A stretch of 64,000 nucleotides of DNA. Source: Halomonas campaniensis (GTDB lineage Bacteria > Pseudomonadota > Gammaproteobacteria > Pseudomonadales > Halomonadaceae). The stretch is taken from assembly GCF_014193375.1 (NCBI RefSeq), contig NZ_JACHZF010000003.1, positions 62,001-126,000 on the forward strand. The letters are read 5' to 3'. The stretch's first letter is position 1. Every line of letters starts with the position of its first letter. The notes beneath the pieces were generated by a model. The model was given only the letters and a program-made list of their open reading frames with translations, had not been told where the DNA came from and searched no databases. This document shows positions 1 through 7,455 of this stretch, piece by piece. The translations under genes were made by a program, and so were the position numbers.

Positions 1-362
1 CAGATGTGGCCGAAGCCCTGGGGCTCGGCATTGCCGTCGTGGTAGGCGAAGTCGGCCTGGTTCTCGGTGCCCCAGTTGTGGGTCAGCTCCAGCAGCCCCT
101 TCTGGCTGAAGGTCCAGACGGTGCGTTCGCCCTCCTCGTCGGGCACCGCCTCGCCCTCCTCCAGCTTCGCCAGGAAGTAGAGCGAGAAGCGCATCTCCTC
201 GAAGTCGAGCCGGCGCAGCACCCGCATGCCGAACACCCGGGAATAGAAGGCCAGCGCCTTCTCGGGGTCCTTCACCCGCAGCATGGTGTGGTTGAGCCGG
301 AAGCCCTCCGAATCCGCGGTGGGGGTCTGTACGCCGGGGTGCTGCTCGCCCTGAAAGCTCAT
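1..362 (-). CDS. gloA: Lactoylglutathione lyase (glyoxalase I), cut off by the window edge
   Basis: Converts the hemithioacetal of methylglyoxal and glutathione to S-lactoylglutathione in the cytoplasm. About 120 residues are present and the C-terminus lies beyond base 1. The readable part closely follows the long (human/Pseudomonas type, about 180 aa) glyoxalase I: a TMLRVKDPEKALAFY segment near residue 26, FSLYFLA near 59, and LELTHNWG near 92, whose Glu is a metal ligand in the family. The last residues read GFGHI, which should contain the next metal-binding His. The ATG is preceded by a clear AGGAG ribosome site. It is transcribed away from the next gene. Family identity is firm; the metal (Zn or Ni) cannot be told from this fragment. 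Confidence 0.93.
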   Translation of the reverse strand, partial: MSFQGEQHPGVQTPTADSEGFRLNHTMLRVKDPEKALAFYSRVFGMRVLRRLDFEEMRFSLYFLAKLEEGEAVPDEEGERTVWTFSQKGLLELTHNWGTENQADFAYHDGNAEPQGFGHI

Positions 363-514
363 GCCATTCTCCTGTGAACGTTGACGGGTCCTGTGATCAT
401 GGGGATGGCGACGACACTTTTCCACCCGCCCTCCGCCATACAATTCATGTATAACTTTTTGCCACCTCATGCCCAGGCAGGGCCACTTCACCGGGATATT
501 CGCCGATAAATGGC

Positions 515-542
515 TTGCAGGCCGAACCACACCTTCTACACT
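515..542 (+). promoter_or_regulatory. Candidate sigma70 promoter for the DUF6482-like gene
   Basis: TTGCAG at 515-520 and TACACT at 537-542 are separated by 16 bases, a fair -35/-10 pair. Transcription would start near 549, leaving about 30 bases of leader with GGAGG at 570 before the ATG at 580. No other promoter-like pair stands out in the 363-579 gap, which also holds a short inverted repeat ATACA-N5-TGTAT at 438-452. Confidence 0.4.
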
Positions 543-579
543 TCCTGTACAAGACCGACAACACACCCGGAGGCCCCCG

Positions 580-924
580 ATGAGCGCCCATGCCTACGAA
601 CTGCACGACCATATCACCTTCAAGCAGCTGGCCGACGCTGTCGCCAAGGGCTTCTCGCCCATCGTCGAGGTGGAATCCATGGACGGCATCTACACGGTTC
701 GCCTGCACCATGGCACCGGCGTCTCGGAGCTGTCGGATACCGAGGGCCGGACCCGCACCTTCCTGGGGACCGGCGAGATCCGCGACCTGCTGGGCGGCAT
801 CGGGCTGACCCATGGCGTGCTGACCTGGTCGGACCAGTGCGGCGACGAGATGATCGGCGTGCCGGGCCACGCCATGACGCCCGACGAGATGCTCACCCAC
901 GGCACCCGCATCGCCTTTCGCTGA
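580..924 (+). CDS. Small conserved protein, DUF6482-like
   Basis: A 114-residue acidic soluble protein with no signal peptide or membrane segment. It resembles the DUF6482 group common in Halomonas and Pseudomonas (often annotated only as a metal ABC transporter ATPase, which the sequence does not support: there is no Walker motif). The start at ATG 580 is chosen because a CCGGAGG ribosome site lies 7 bases upstream; the reading frame itself is open from 469. A strongly expressed, single-gene unit is suggested by the promoter-like pair at 515-542. No function can be assigned. The family label is from memory of protein appearance and is moderate in certainty; that this is a real gene is likely from codon use and ribosome site. 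Confidence 0.72.
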   Translation: MSAHAYELHDHITFKQLADAVAKGFSPIVEVESMDGIYTVRLHHGTGVSELSDTEGRTRTFLGTGEIRDLLGGIGLTHGVLTWSDQCGDEMIGVPGHAMTPDEMLTHGTRIAFR

Positions 925-963
925 GCGTTCGCGGCGTCTAATGTAGGGGCAGGACCGCCACTC

Positions 964-1479
964 GTGGACTCGACGATGCCCGTGATGCCGCCCACCGCCG
1001 CCCGCTCCTCGCTGCGCCTGCTCGGCCTGGCGCTGTTCCTGCTGCTCGTCACCGGCTGCGCCAGCCGCGACCTGGCCACCCGGGACTTGGCTCCCGGGGA
1101 GGGGCTGACCATCGAGCGGGCGCTGATCCTCTCGGCCGCCGAACGCTCCCTGGGCACCCCCTACCGCTTCGGCGGCAACACGCCCGACGCTCTGGACTGC
1201 TCGGGGCTGGTGTCGCTGGCCTACCGCACCGCCGGCATCCCGGTGCCGCGCACCGCCGACGACCAGTTCCGCGCGCTGCCGTCCGTGGACCGGGCCCGCC
1301 CCGGCGACCTGCTGTTCTTCGATACCGCCGGACGCGGCAAGGCCAGCCATGTGGGCATCTACCGCGGCGACGGCCAGATGATCCACGCCCCGGGGCGCGG
1401 CCGCCGGGTGGAAACGGCGCCGGTGGAGATCGCCTACTGGCAGGAGCGCTTCCTCGGCGCGGCCGCCGCGGCCCCCTGA
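964..1479 (+). CDS. NlpC/P60 family lipoprotein, putative cell-wall endopeptidase
   Basis: Predicted outer-membrane or periplasmic lipoprotein that cuts peptide stems of peptidoglycan. Counting from GTG 964, residues 15-31 are hydrophobic and end in the lipobox LVTGC with lipidated Cys32. The C-terminal NlpC/P60 domain (about 50-165) shows the catalytic triad of the family: Cys79 in DCSG, His129 in SHVGIY, and His141 in IHAPG. At 171 aa it is a single-domain Spr/NlpC-sized enzyme. The GTG start has an AGGGGCAGG element at 946-954; ATG 976 or 985 would still keep the signal peptide. It ends 6 bases before the convergent sensor-kinase gene. The exact bond cleaved (probably D,L-endopeptidase) is inferred from family. 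Confidence 0.9.
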   Translation: MDSTMPVMPPTAARSSLRLLGLALFLLLVTGCASRDLATRDLAPGEGLTIERALILSAAERSLGTPYRFGGNTPDALDCSGLVSLAYRTAGIPVPRTADDQFRALPSVDRARPGDLLFFDTAGRGKASHVGIYRGDGQMIHAPGRGRRVETAPVEIAYWQERFLGAAAAAP

Positions 1480-1485
1480 GCCGGC

Positions 1486-2868
1486 CTACCCGTCCTGCCG
1501 GTCCGGCGGGCCGGCCTCGGTCAGCGGCCGCGTCGGCAGCCAGACCCGCACCGCCAGCCCCCCCAGCCGCGAGCGGCCCAGGCTCAGGCTCCCCCCGTGG
1601 AGGGCGACCAGGTCGGCGACGATGGCCAGGCCCAGGCCGCTGCCGGAGCGCACCTCATCGAGCCGCGCCCCCCGGGCCATGGCCTGCTGGCGCTGCGCCT
1701 CGCTCATGCCGGGGCCGTCATCCTCGACCTCCAGCCAGCTGCCCCCCGCCTCGCTGTGGCCGGCGAGGATGACCCGGCTGTCGGCCCAGCGCAGGGCGTT
1801 CTCGAGCAGGTTACCGACCAGCTCCTGGAGGTCCTGGGGGTCCATGCGCACCGTCATCGCCTCCGGCAGCGCGTGGCTCAGGCGGATGCCGCGCCGCTCG
1901 GCCAGCCGGCCCAGCCCCGCCAGTACCGGCGCCAGCACCTCGAGGCAGCGGCTCGGCCGATGCAGCCCGGCATCGCCCGCGGCGGAGGCCCTGGCCAGGT
2001 GGTGGCGCACGGCCTCGTCGAGGCGCTTGAGCTCGGCCTGCATGCGCTGGCGCTGCGGCTCCTCGAGACCATCCGCCTGGGTATAGAGGACGCTCACCGG
2101 GGTCTTGAGGGCGTGGGCCAGGTTGCCCGCGGCGTGGCGGGCCCGTTCCATCAGGCGCCGGTCCCGCGCCAGCACGGCGTTGATGGCGCCGGCCAGCCGC
2201 GACAGCTCGGCGGGCAGCCGGGTGTCCAGCCGCTCGGCCTCGCCGTTCTCGACGTCGCGCAGGTCGGCCTGCAGCCGGCGCAGCGGCGCCAGGGCCCAGC
2301 GTACCTGAATCGCCAGCGCGCCCAGCAGCAGCAGGGCCAGCCCCAGCAGGGAGAGCGCCAGCAGGCGGGTGAAGCCGGCAAGCTCCGCATCCAGCGCCTC
2401 CCGGCTGAGCGCCACGCCGACGTGCAGCGGGCCCTCGAGGGGGGCGAGGCGGATATCGCGCTCGATCAGGCGCAGCGGCACGCCCCTCGGCCCCGTGACG
2501 TCACGCACCTCGGGGCCGGAGGCGCCCTGCACCGGCAGCCGCTGGTCCCACAGCGAGCGCGATACCAGCACCCGCTCGCCGCCGTCGCTGACCTGCCAGT
2601 ACCAGCCGGAGAAGACCCGGTCGAAGCGCGGATCCCCCAGCGAGCGCTCGTGCAGCAGCCGCTGCTCGACCTCGTCATAGCGCACCTCGACGATGACCAC
2701 GTTGAGGAGGGCCTCGAGGCGCTCGTCGAAGGCGGCGGTGGTGGAGACGCGGAAGTGGTGGGCGAGGCCGAGGCCCGCCAGGGGCAGGGAGATCAGGATC
2801 ACCAGCAGGGCCGCCACCAGCAGGCGGGTGGCCAGGGAGGCCCGCGCCAGCGAGGGCAGGCGACTCAT
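1486..2868 (-). CDS. PhoQ/QseC-like sensor histidine kinase
   Basis: Inner-membrane kinase, 460 aa. Two membrane segments (about 13-35 and 166-188) enclose a 130-residue periplasmic sensor region. A HAMP-like stretch (190-240) leads to the phospho-acceptor helix with His252 in LAHALKTP, then an N box around 358-371 (GNLLENALRW), a DDGPGM G1 box and a GSGLGLAI G2 box. It overlaps the upstream response-regulator gene by ATGA, so the pair is translationally coupled. The true start is ATG 2868; the frame stays open far upstream only because it shadows the regulator gene. The sensed signal is not readable from sequence; the linked PepSY proteins suggest an envelope stress or divalent/antimicrobial cue, as for PhoPQ-type systems, but that is inference. 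Confidence 0.92.
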   Translation of the reverse strand: MSRLPSLARASLATRLLVAALLVILISLPLAGLGLAHHFRVSTTAAFDERLEALLNVVIVEVRYDEVEQRLLHERSLGDPRFDRVFSGWYWQVSDGGERVLVSRSLWDQRLPVQGASGPEVRDVTGPRGVPLRLIERDIRLAPLEGPLHVGVALSREALDAELAGFTRLLALSLLGLALLLLGALAIQVRWALAPLRRLQADLRDVENGEAERLDTRLPAELSRLAGAINAVLARDRRLMERARHAAGNLAHALKTPVSVLYTQADGLEEPQRQRMQAELKRLDEAVRHHLARASAAGDAGLHRPSRCLEVLAPVLAGLGRLAERRGIRLSHALPEAMTVRMDPQDLQELVGNLLENALRWADSRVILAGHSEAGGSWLEVEDDGPGMSEAQRQQAMARGARLDEVRSGSGLGLAIVADLVALHGGSLSLGRSRLGGLAVRVWLPTRPLTEAGPPDRQDG

Positions 2869-3536
2869 CCGGTCTCCTCGCCGCCCGTCAGCCGGTAGCC
2901 CTGGCCGCGCAGGGTCTCGATGTGCGCCGCACCCAGCTTGCGGCGCAGCCGGCTGACCTGGACATCGATGACGTTGGAGTCGGGCTCGTGGTCGCGATCG
3001 TAGACGTGCTCGGCCAGCTCGCTGCGGCTGACCACCCGCGGGGCGGCATGGGCCAGGTAGGCGAGCAGCCGCGCCTCCTGGGCGGTCAGGCTCACCGGGC
3101 AGCCGGCGCGGGTCACGCTGCCGGTGTGGGTATCGAAGGCCAGCTCGCCGATGCGCAGCACCGGGTGGGCATGGCCGTGGCTGCGCCGCACCAGGGCGCG
3201 CAGCCGGAACAGCACCTCGGCGGTCTCGAAGGGCTTGGTGACGTAGTCGTCGGCGCCCGCCGAGAAGCCCGCCGCCTTGTCGGCCCAGCGGGTGCGGGCG
3301 GTGAGCACCAGCACCGGCAGCTCGACGCCATCCTCGCGCCACTGGCCCAGCCAGCGCGTGCCGTCGCCGTCGGGCAGCCCCAGGTCGAGGATCACGGCAT
3401 CATAGGTCTCGGTGCGCACCAGGAAGTCGGCCTCGCCGCCGCTGGCCGCCCTCTCCACCAGCACCCCGCCGCCGCCCAGCGCCTCGCCCAGCGCCTCGGC
3501 CAGGGCACGATCATCCTCCACCAGCAGCACCTTCAT
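2865..3536 (-). CDS. OmpR/PhoP-family response regulator
   Basis: 223-aa DNA-binding regulator, partner of the kinase encoded immediately downstream. The receiver domain has the acidic pocket Asp8/Asp9, phospho-acceptor Asp51 in ILDLGLPD, and Lys at the usual KP position (VTKPFE). The winged-helix output domain spans about 125-220, ending in the typical VQVSRLRRKLG and IETLRGQGYRL segments. Its start overlaps the stop of the upstream PepSY gene by 4 bases, so the order is PepSY, regulator, kinase in one operon. A direct repeat CATGAA-N5-CATGAA at 3918-3934, the spacing typical for OmpR-family dimers, precedes the operon and may be its own binding site (inference). Confidence 0.94.
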   Translation of the reverse strand: MKVLLVEDDRALAEALGEALGGGGVLVERAASGGEADFLVRTETYDAVILDLGLPDGDGTRWLGQWREDGVELPVLVLTARTRWADKAAGFSAGADDYVTKPFETAEVLFRLRALVRRSHGHAHPVLRIGELAFDTHTGSVTRAGCPVSLTAQEARLLAYLAHAAPRVVSRSELAEHVYDRDHEPDSNVIDVQVSRLRRKLGAAHIETLRGQGYRLTGGEETG

Positions 3537-3895
3537 GGGCGGCGCCTCATGTCGTCGATGCCCACCCCTTCGATGCCGATCAGCTCGCCGCTGGCGGCAT
3601 CGAACGCGAACTCCACCCGCTGGCCCCGGGGGCCGAGCATCTCCACCTCGTAGACCAGCCGGCTATCCTCCCTCTCCAGCTCCACCTCCAGCACCTGTCC
3701 CGCGTAGCGGGCCTCCAGCCAGTCGAGGACCGTGGCCATGGGCACCAGCTCGCCGCGACTCACGCGTTCATGGAGCTCCTGCCAGTCGTCATCGCCCGCC
3801 GCGAGGGGCGGCAGGCCAGCGAGGGCGAGCAGCAACAACAGGGCGACGGCAAGGCCCGGGCGGAGAGAGGCGGGAAAGGGGAGCGAGAGGTTCAT
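3533..3895 (-). CDS. Periplasmic PepSY-domain protein
   Basis: A 120-aa secreted protein: residues 1-34 form a signal peptide (hydrophobic run VALLLLLALAGLPP, cleavage after AAG) and the rest is one PepSY domain with the usual DxxSGELIGIEG-like end. PepSY domains act as small periplasmic inhibitors or ligand-binding modules and are often encoded beside two-component systems, as here, where the gene overlaps the regulator start by 4 bases. ATG 3895 is taken because it begins the signal peptide; an open extension to 3973 runs into the divergent promoter region. It is the first gene of the operon. Its molecular role (sensor accessory or protease inhibitor) is unknown. Confidence 0.85.
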   Translation of the reverse strand: MNLSLPFPASLRPGLAVALLLLLALAGLPPLAAGDDDWQELHERVSRGELVPMATVLDWLEARYAGQVLEVELEREDSRLVYEVEMLGPRGQRVEFAFDAASGELIGIEGVGIDDMRRRP

Positions 3896-3917
3896 GGGGG
3901 CAGCTTGCCAGCCATCA

Positions 3918-3934
3918 CATGAATGCAGCATGAA
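3918..3934. promoter_or_regulatory. Direct repeat CATGAA-N5-CATGAA, candidate response-regulator site
   Basis: Two identical hexamers with 11-base period lie in the 124-base gap between the divergent PepSY genes. The architecture matches OmpR/PhoP-family binding sites. Read on the other strand it is TTCATG-N5-TTCATG, and a related TTCAT repeat occurs at 11697-11713 before cytochrome b561. Likely target of the regulator at 2865-3536. Confidence 0.45.
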
Positions 3935-4019
3935 CGACGCGGTCAGCTTCCGGCAAGGTCGCGGGTGATACAAGGGGGCTGTACCGACCGCGGTACCCGA
4001 TCACAGAGGAGTGCTACCC

Positions 4020-4490
4020 ATGACCATCAAGATGCTGATTGCCGGTTCCCTCACCGCCCTGGCGCTGGGCGCCACCGCCGCCCACGCCGATGACGCCCTG
4101 CCGGCGGGCAGCCTCGACGCCGTGCTCGAACGAGGCGCCGCCTATGGCTTCACCCACTACCTGGAGATCGAGGCCAAGGAGCGCGGCCAGGTGGAGCTCG
4201 AGGGCTGGCTCGACGACGAGTGGCAGGCCGAGGTGCGGCTCTCCCTGGAGAGCGGCGAACTCCACAAGGAGGAGCGCAAGCGCAGGGACGACGGCCCCTG
4301 GGGCATGAGCGAGGCCGAGGTACGCCTGGCCATGGAGGTCGCCGTGGCCGAGGGCATGGCCGAGTTCGAGGAGATCGAGTTCAAGCGCGACGACCTGATC
4401 AAGGTCGAGGGACGCGACGAGGACGGCCGCGAACTCGAGGTGACCACCCGCCGGGGCGAGGAGGAAACGCTGAAGGTCGAGCGCGACTGA
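4020..4490 (+). CDS. Periplasmic protein with two PepSY-like units
   Basis: A 156-aa exported, very acidic/charged protein. Residues 1-23 are a signal peptide (LTALALGATAAHA, cleavage after AHA). Two similar alternating-charge modules follow, about 30-82 and 90-154, each ending in a strand-rich EVR/EVTT segment, as in tandem PepSY domains. ATG 4020 has an AGAGGAG ribosome site ending 7 bases upstream; GTG 4011 is less likely. It is divergent from the PepSY-regulator-kinase operon across the shared region with the CATGAA repeat, so it is probably a member of the same regulon. It is followed by a strong intrinsic terminator at 4522-4546. Partner unknown. Confidence 0.85.
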   Translation: MTIKMLIAGSLTALALGATAAHADDALPAGSLDAVLERGAAYGFTHYLEIEAKERGQVELEGWLDDEWQAEVRLSLESGELHKEERKRRDDGPWGMSEAEVRLAMEVAVAEGMAEFEEIEFKRDDLIKVEGRDEDGRELEVTTRRGEEETLKVERD

Positions 4491-4521
4491 CCGACCGCCG
4501 ACCACCTGAGAAAGGCAGAGG

Positions 4522-4546
4522 CCCGGGGCGCCACCAGCGCCCCGGG
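4522..4546 (+). terminator. Intrinsic terminator after the PepSY gene
   Basis: Perfect 10-base stem CCCGGGGCGC / GCGCCCCGGG with a 5-base loop, followed by TCGCTTTC. It separates the PepSY gene from the operon starting at 4645. Confidence 0.75.
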
Positions 4547-4583
4547 TCGCTTTCATCCGTACGCTCGGAAGCCCCTCGAATCG

Positions 4584-4600
4584 CTTAAGCCTTCGTTAAG
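4584..4600 (+). promoter_or_regulatory. CTTAAG-N5-GTTAAG box, PmrA/QseB-type operator
   Basis: Two hexamers with 11-base period, one mismatch from the CTTAAG-N5-CTTAAG repeat bound by PmrA/BasR/QseB-type regulators. It ends 44 bases before ATG 4645 and about 15 bases before a -10-like TATCGG at 4616. The operon it precedes ends with exactly such a regulator (8972-9652), so autoregulation is the simple reading. A second copy of the pattern is at 11790-11806. Confidence 0.6.
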
Positions 4601-4644
4601 CTGCCGGGGCCAGGGTATCGGTGTCACGTCATGGAGACGACCCG

Positions 4645-5307
4645 ATGCCTGAACCGAAATGCCTGCCCTGCCTGCCGGCCACGGCCACCCCCTCGCCGCT
4701 GCACTGGCAGGAGGCCCGGCACTGGACCCGGCGGCGCCGCCTGGAACACCTGATCCGCCGCCGCTTCGCCGAGGAGCATGGCGCCACCGTCACCCAGCTG
4801 CTGCCACGCCTCTTCGGCCTGTGGCAGGGCGACTGGCCCCTGGCCGCGGTGGGGGTGCGCTCGGCGGCGAGTGGCCCGCTGTTCCAGGAGCGCTATCTGG
4901 ACGTCGCCGCCGAGCGCCTGCTGGCCGAGCGCTTCGCCCGCCCCGTGGCCCGCCACCAGGTCGCCGAGATCGGCAACCTGGCCAGCCGCCGCCCCGGCCT
5001 GCAGCGCCCGCTCTTCCTGCACCTGGTGGACCAGCTCGGCCGCGAGGGCATCGGCTGGCTGCTGTTTACCGCCACCCCCGAGGTGGCCAACGGCATCCGT
5101 CGGCTGGGCCTCACCCTCGAGCCGGTGATGGTCGCCGACCCGGCACGCCTCGGCGCCGAGCGGGCCTGCTGGGGGCGCTACTACGAGCGCCGCCCCTGGG
5201 TGATGGCCGGCGACCTGCGCCGCGCCCATCGGGAGCTTGGCGCGCGCGGGTTGCTGCCCGCGCCCCGCCCCCCTGCGGCGGAGGTGGGCCATGCGCACCT
5301 CGCCTGA
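4645..5307 (+). CDS. Thermostable-hemolysin family protein (PF12261-like)
   Basis: A 220-aa cytoplasmic protein of the family named after Vibrio delta-hemolysin but whose members are widely found beside acyl-CoA-ligase-like genes. Visible signatures are an arginine-rich N-terminus, LFQERYLD near 80, and EIGNLASRRPG near 105. The family has a compact alpha/beta fold that I believe is related to GNAT acyltransferases, so an acyl-transfer role is as plausible as lysis; no signal peptide supports secretion. ATG 4645 is preferred to GTG 4621 because GGAG at 4632 is well placed. The next gene starts inside its end (17-base overlap), showing translational coupling. It is the first gene of a seven-gene co-directional operon. 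Function unknown. Confidence 0.82.
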   Translation: MPEPKCLPCLPATATPSPLHWQEARHWTRRRRLEHLIRRRFAEEHGATVTQLLPRLFGLWQGDWPLAAVGVRSAASGPLFQERYLDVAAERLLAERFARPVARHQVAEIGNLASRRPGLQRPLFLHLVDQLGREGIGWLLFTATPEVANGIRRLGLTLEPVMVADPARLGAERACWGRYYERRPWVMAGDLRRAHRELGARGLLPAPRPPAAEVGHAHLA

Positions 5308-6766
5308 GGCCTTCCTCGCCCGGCTGGCCCGCCACGCCGAGGAGCGACCGGCCGGCATCGCGCTGGAGGACGTCCACCGCCGGGTCACCTTCGCCGAGCT
5401 GCCGGGCGAGATCGAGGCGCGCCGGCGCCGCCTGCATGATTGCGGCGCCCGGCGGGTCGCCCTGGCCCTGGACAACGGCGTCGACTGGGCGCTGTGGGAC
5501 CTGTCGCTGCTTCAGGACCAGCGGGTGGCGGTGCCGGTGCCCGCCTTCTTCAGCGACGCCCAGCGCCGCCACCTGGTGGACGCCGCCGGGCTGGACGCCT
5601 GGATCGGCCCCGGCGGCGAGGCCCTTGGCTTCGCCGCCACGCGAGACCCGGCCATCGCCACCCGCCGCGTCGCCTCGCCGCCGGCCCTGCACCCCGGCAC
5701 CACCCGCATCACCTTCACCTCCGGCACCAGCGGCAGCCCCAGGGGGGTCTGTCTGGATGCCGCCGCCCCGCTGGCCGTGGCCACGAGCATCGCCGAGGCG
5801 GTGGCGGGGCTTGGCATCGAGCGCCACCTGGCGATGCTGCCGCTGGCCACCCTGCTGGAGAACATCGGCGGCCTTTACGTGCCGCTGTGGCTGGGGGCCA
5901 CCGCCTGCCTGCCCGGGGTCGCCGAGCTGGGGTGGCAGGGAGCGAGCGGCTTCGACCCGAACCGGGCGCTGGCCACCCTCGACGCCTGCCGGCCCCACAG
6001 CCTGATCCTGGTGCCCCAGCTGCTCCAGGCGCTGGTGGCGGCGCGCCCCAGGGCCCCCGAGTGCCTGCGCTTCGTGGCGGTGGGCGGGGCCCGGGTCGCC
6101 GACACCCTGCTGGCGCGTGCCCGGCGCGGCGGCTGGCCCGTCTTCGAGGGCTATGGCCTCTCGGAGTGCGCCTCGGTGGTGTGCCTCAACCGCCCCGGCG
6201 AGCCCACCCGCGGCGTCGGCCGGCCGCTGCCCCATGCCGAGGTGCGCCTGGCCGACGACGGCGAGGTGCAGGTCCGTGGGGCCAGCATGCTCGGCTATCT
6301 CGGTGAGCCCACGCCCGCCTCGGCCTGGCACGCCACCGGTGACCTGGGGCGCTGGGACGGCGACGCCCTGGTGCTGGAGGGCCGTCGTCGCGAGGTCTTC
6401 ATCACCGCCTATGGCCGCAACGTCGACCCCCAGTGGGTGGAGGGCGAGCTCTGCGCCCGCCCCGCCATCGCCCAGGCCCTGGTCCACGGCGAAGCGCTGC
6501 CCGCCAACCGCGCGCTGCTGGTGCCCGCCTCGCCCGAGGTCGACGACGCCGCCCTGGCCGCCGCGGTGGCCGAGGCCAACGCCGGCCTGCCCGACTACGC
6601 CCGCGTCCACGAATGGCGGCGCTGCGCCCCCTTCACCCCCGATAACCACCAGCTGACGGCCAACGGCCGTCTGCGCCGCGACGCCATCCACGCCGCCCAT
6701 GGCGACTGGCTGTGCGCCGCCCCGTCCTGCCACCTGCTCGACACCCACGAAGGAGTGACCCCATGA
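5291..6766 (+). CDS. AMP-dependent acyl-CoA synthetase/ligase (ANL superfamily)
   Basis: 491-aa adenylating enzyme expected to activate a carboxylic (probably fatty) acid as acyl-AMP. The phosphate-binding loop ITFTSGTSGSPRG is at about 139-152, the aromatic/Tyr motif GYGLSECAS near 287, and the TGD hinge-region motif with downstream GRRREVF near 348. It is somewhat shorter than usual long-chain ligases (540-650 aa). At the A10 position the enzyme reads TANGRLRRD: the Lys that normally follows Gly and catalyses adenylation is Arg. It overlaps the hemolysin-family gene by 17 bases and has GGAGGTGGG upstream of ATG 5291. Substrate unknown; it may hand its product to the neighbouring acyltransferase-like or diiron proteins. 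Confidence 0.88.
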   Translation: MRTSPEAFLARLARHAEERPAGIALEDVHRRVTFAELPGEIEARRRRLHDCGARRVALALDNGVDWALWDLSLLQDQRVAVPVPAFFSDAQRRHLVDAAGLDAWIGPGGEALGFAATRDPAIATRRVASPPALHPGTTRITFTSGTSGSPRGVCLDAAAPLAVATSIAEAVAGLGIERHLAMLPLATLLENIGGLYVPLWLGATACLPGVAELGWQGASGFDPNRALATLDACRPHSLILVPQLLQALVAARPRAPECLRFVAVGGARVADTLLARARRGGWPVFEGYGLSECASVVCLNRPGEPTRGVGRPLPHAEVRLADDGEVQVRGASMLGYLGEPTPASAWHATGDLGRWDGDALVLEGRRREVFITAYGRNVDPQWVEGELCARPAIAQALVHGEALPANRALLVPASPEVDDAALAAAVAEANAGLPDYARVHEWRRCAPFTPDNHQLTANGRLRRDAIHAAHGDWLCAAPSCHLLDTHEGVTP

Positions 6767-7455
6767 CCCCCTACCAGCAACTGCAGCACGCCACCCGCGA
6801 AGAACGCGACTGGCTGCTTGCCACCCCGCTGCTGACCCGCGCCCTGGAAGGCCGCGTCAGCCGCGACGAGTACCTCGCCTTCCTCGGCCAGGCCTACCAC
6901 CACGTGCGCTTCACGGTGCCGCTGATGATGGCCTGCGGCGCCCGCCTGCCGGAACGGCTGGGGTGGCTGCGCAGCGCCCTGGTGGAGTACATCGAGGAGG
7001 AGCACGGCCACGAGCAATGGATCCTCGACGACATCCGCGCTGCCGGCGGCGACGCTGCGGCGGCCGCCGCTCGGCCGGCGGACACTGCCACCCGGCTGAT
7101 GGTGGCCGCCGTTCGCGATACGATCGAGCACGGCAATCCGGTGGGCTTCTTCGGCATGGTCCAGGTGCTGGAGGGCACCAGCACGGCGCTGGCCACCCAG
7201 GCCGCCGAACGGCTGCAGGTGAGCCTCGGCCTGCCCGACGATGCGGTGCGCTACCTGACCTCCCACGGCAGCCTGGATATCGGCCACCTGGCCTTCTTCG
7301 AGGGGCTGGTGAACCACCTGGAGGCGCAGGACCTGGACGCGGTGATCGATACCGCACGACTGGTCTACCGCCTCTACGGCGCCATGTTCCGCGGCGTCGA
7401 GGCACGCTGTGCCGGCGGCAGCGCCGCCCGGGAGCTCTCCGATGCGCTGGCCTGA
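6763..7455 (+). CDS. Heme-oxygenase-like (TenA/UndA-type) diiron oxidase
   Basis: 230-aa all-helical protein of the iron-containing redox-enzyme branch (HDO) of the TenA/PqqC fold. Metal-ligand candidates are visible in the right helices: E78xxH81 in YIEEEHGHE, Glu137 in LEGTS, His168, and D172xxH175 in SLDIGHL; QAYHHV near 43 also matches the UndA-like group. UndA turns a fatty acid into a terminal alkene, others hydroxylate or cleave C-N bonds, so this is probably an O2-dependent oxidase acting on the acid activated or bound by its operon partners. It is not a thiaminase TenA: the active-site Cys of TenA is not seen. Overlaps the ligase end by 4 bases (ATGA). Confidence 0.82.
   Translation: MTPYQQLQHATREERDWLLATPLLTRALEGRVSRDEYLAFLGQAYHHVRFTVPLMMACGARLPERLGWLRSALVEYIEEEHGHEQWILDDIRAAGGDAAAAAARPADTATRLMVAAVRDTIEHGNPVGFFGMVQVLEGTSTALATQAAERLQVSLGLPDDAVRYLTSHGSLDIGHLAFFEGLVNHLEAQDLDAVIDTARLVYRLYGAMFRGVEARCAGGSAARELSDALA

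Noticed and set aside
6763..7455. Reading this gene as thiaminase II TenA in a thiamine pathway
   Set aside because: The TenA nucleophilic Cys is not seen, the ligands match HDO oxidases, and the thi genes are 7 kb away in their own riboswitch operon.
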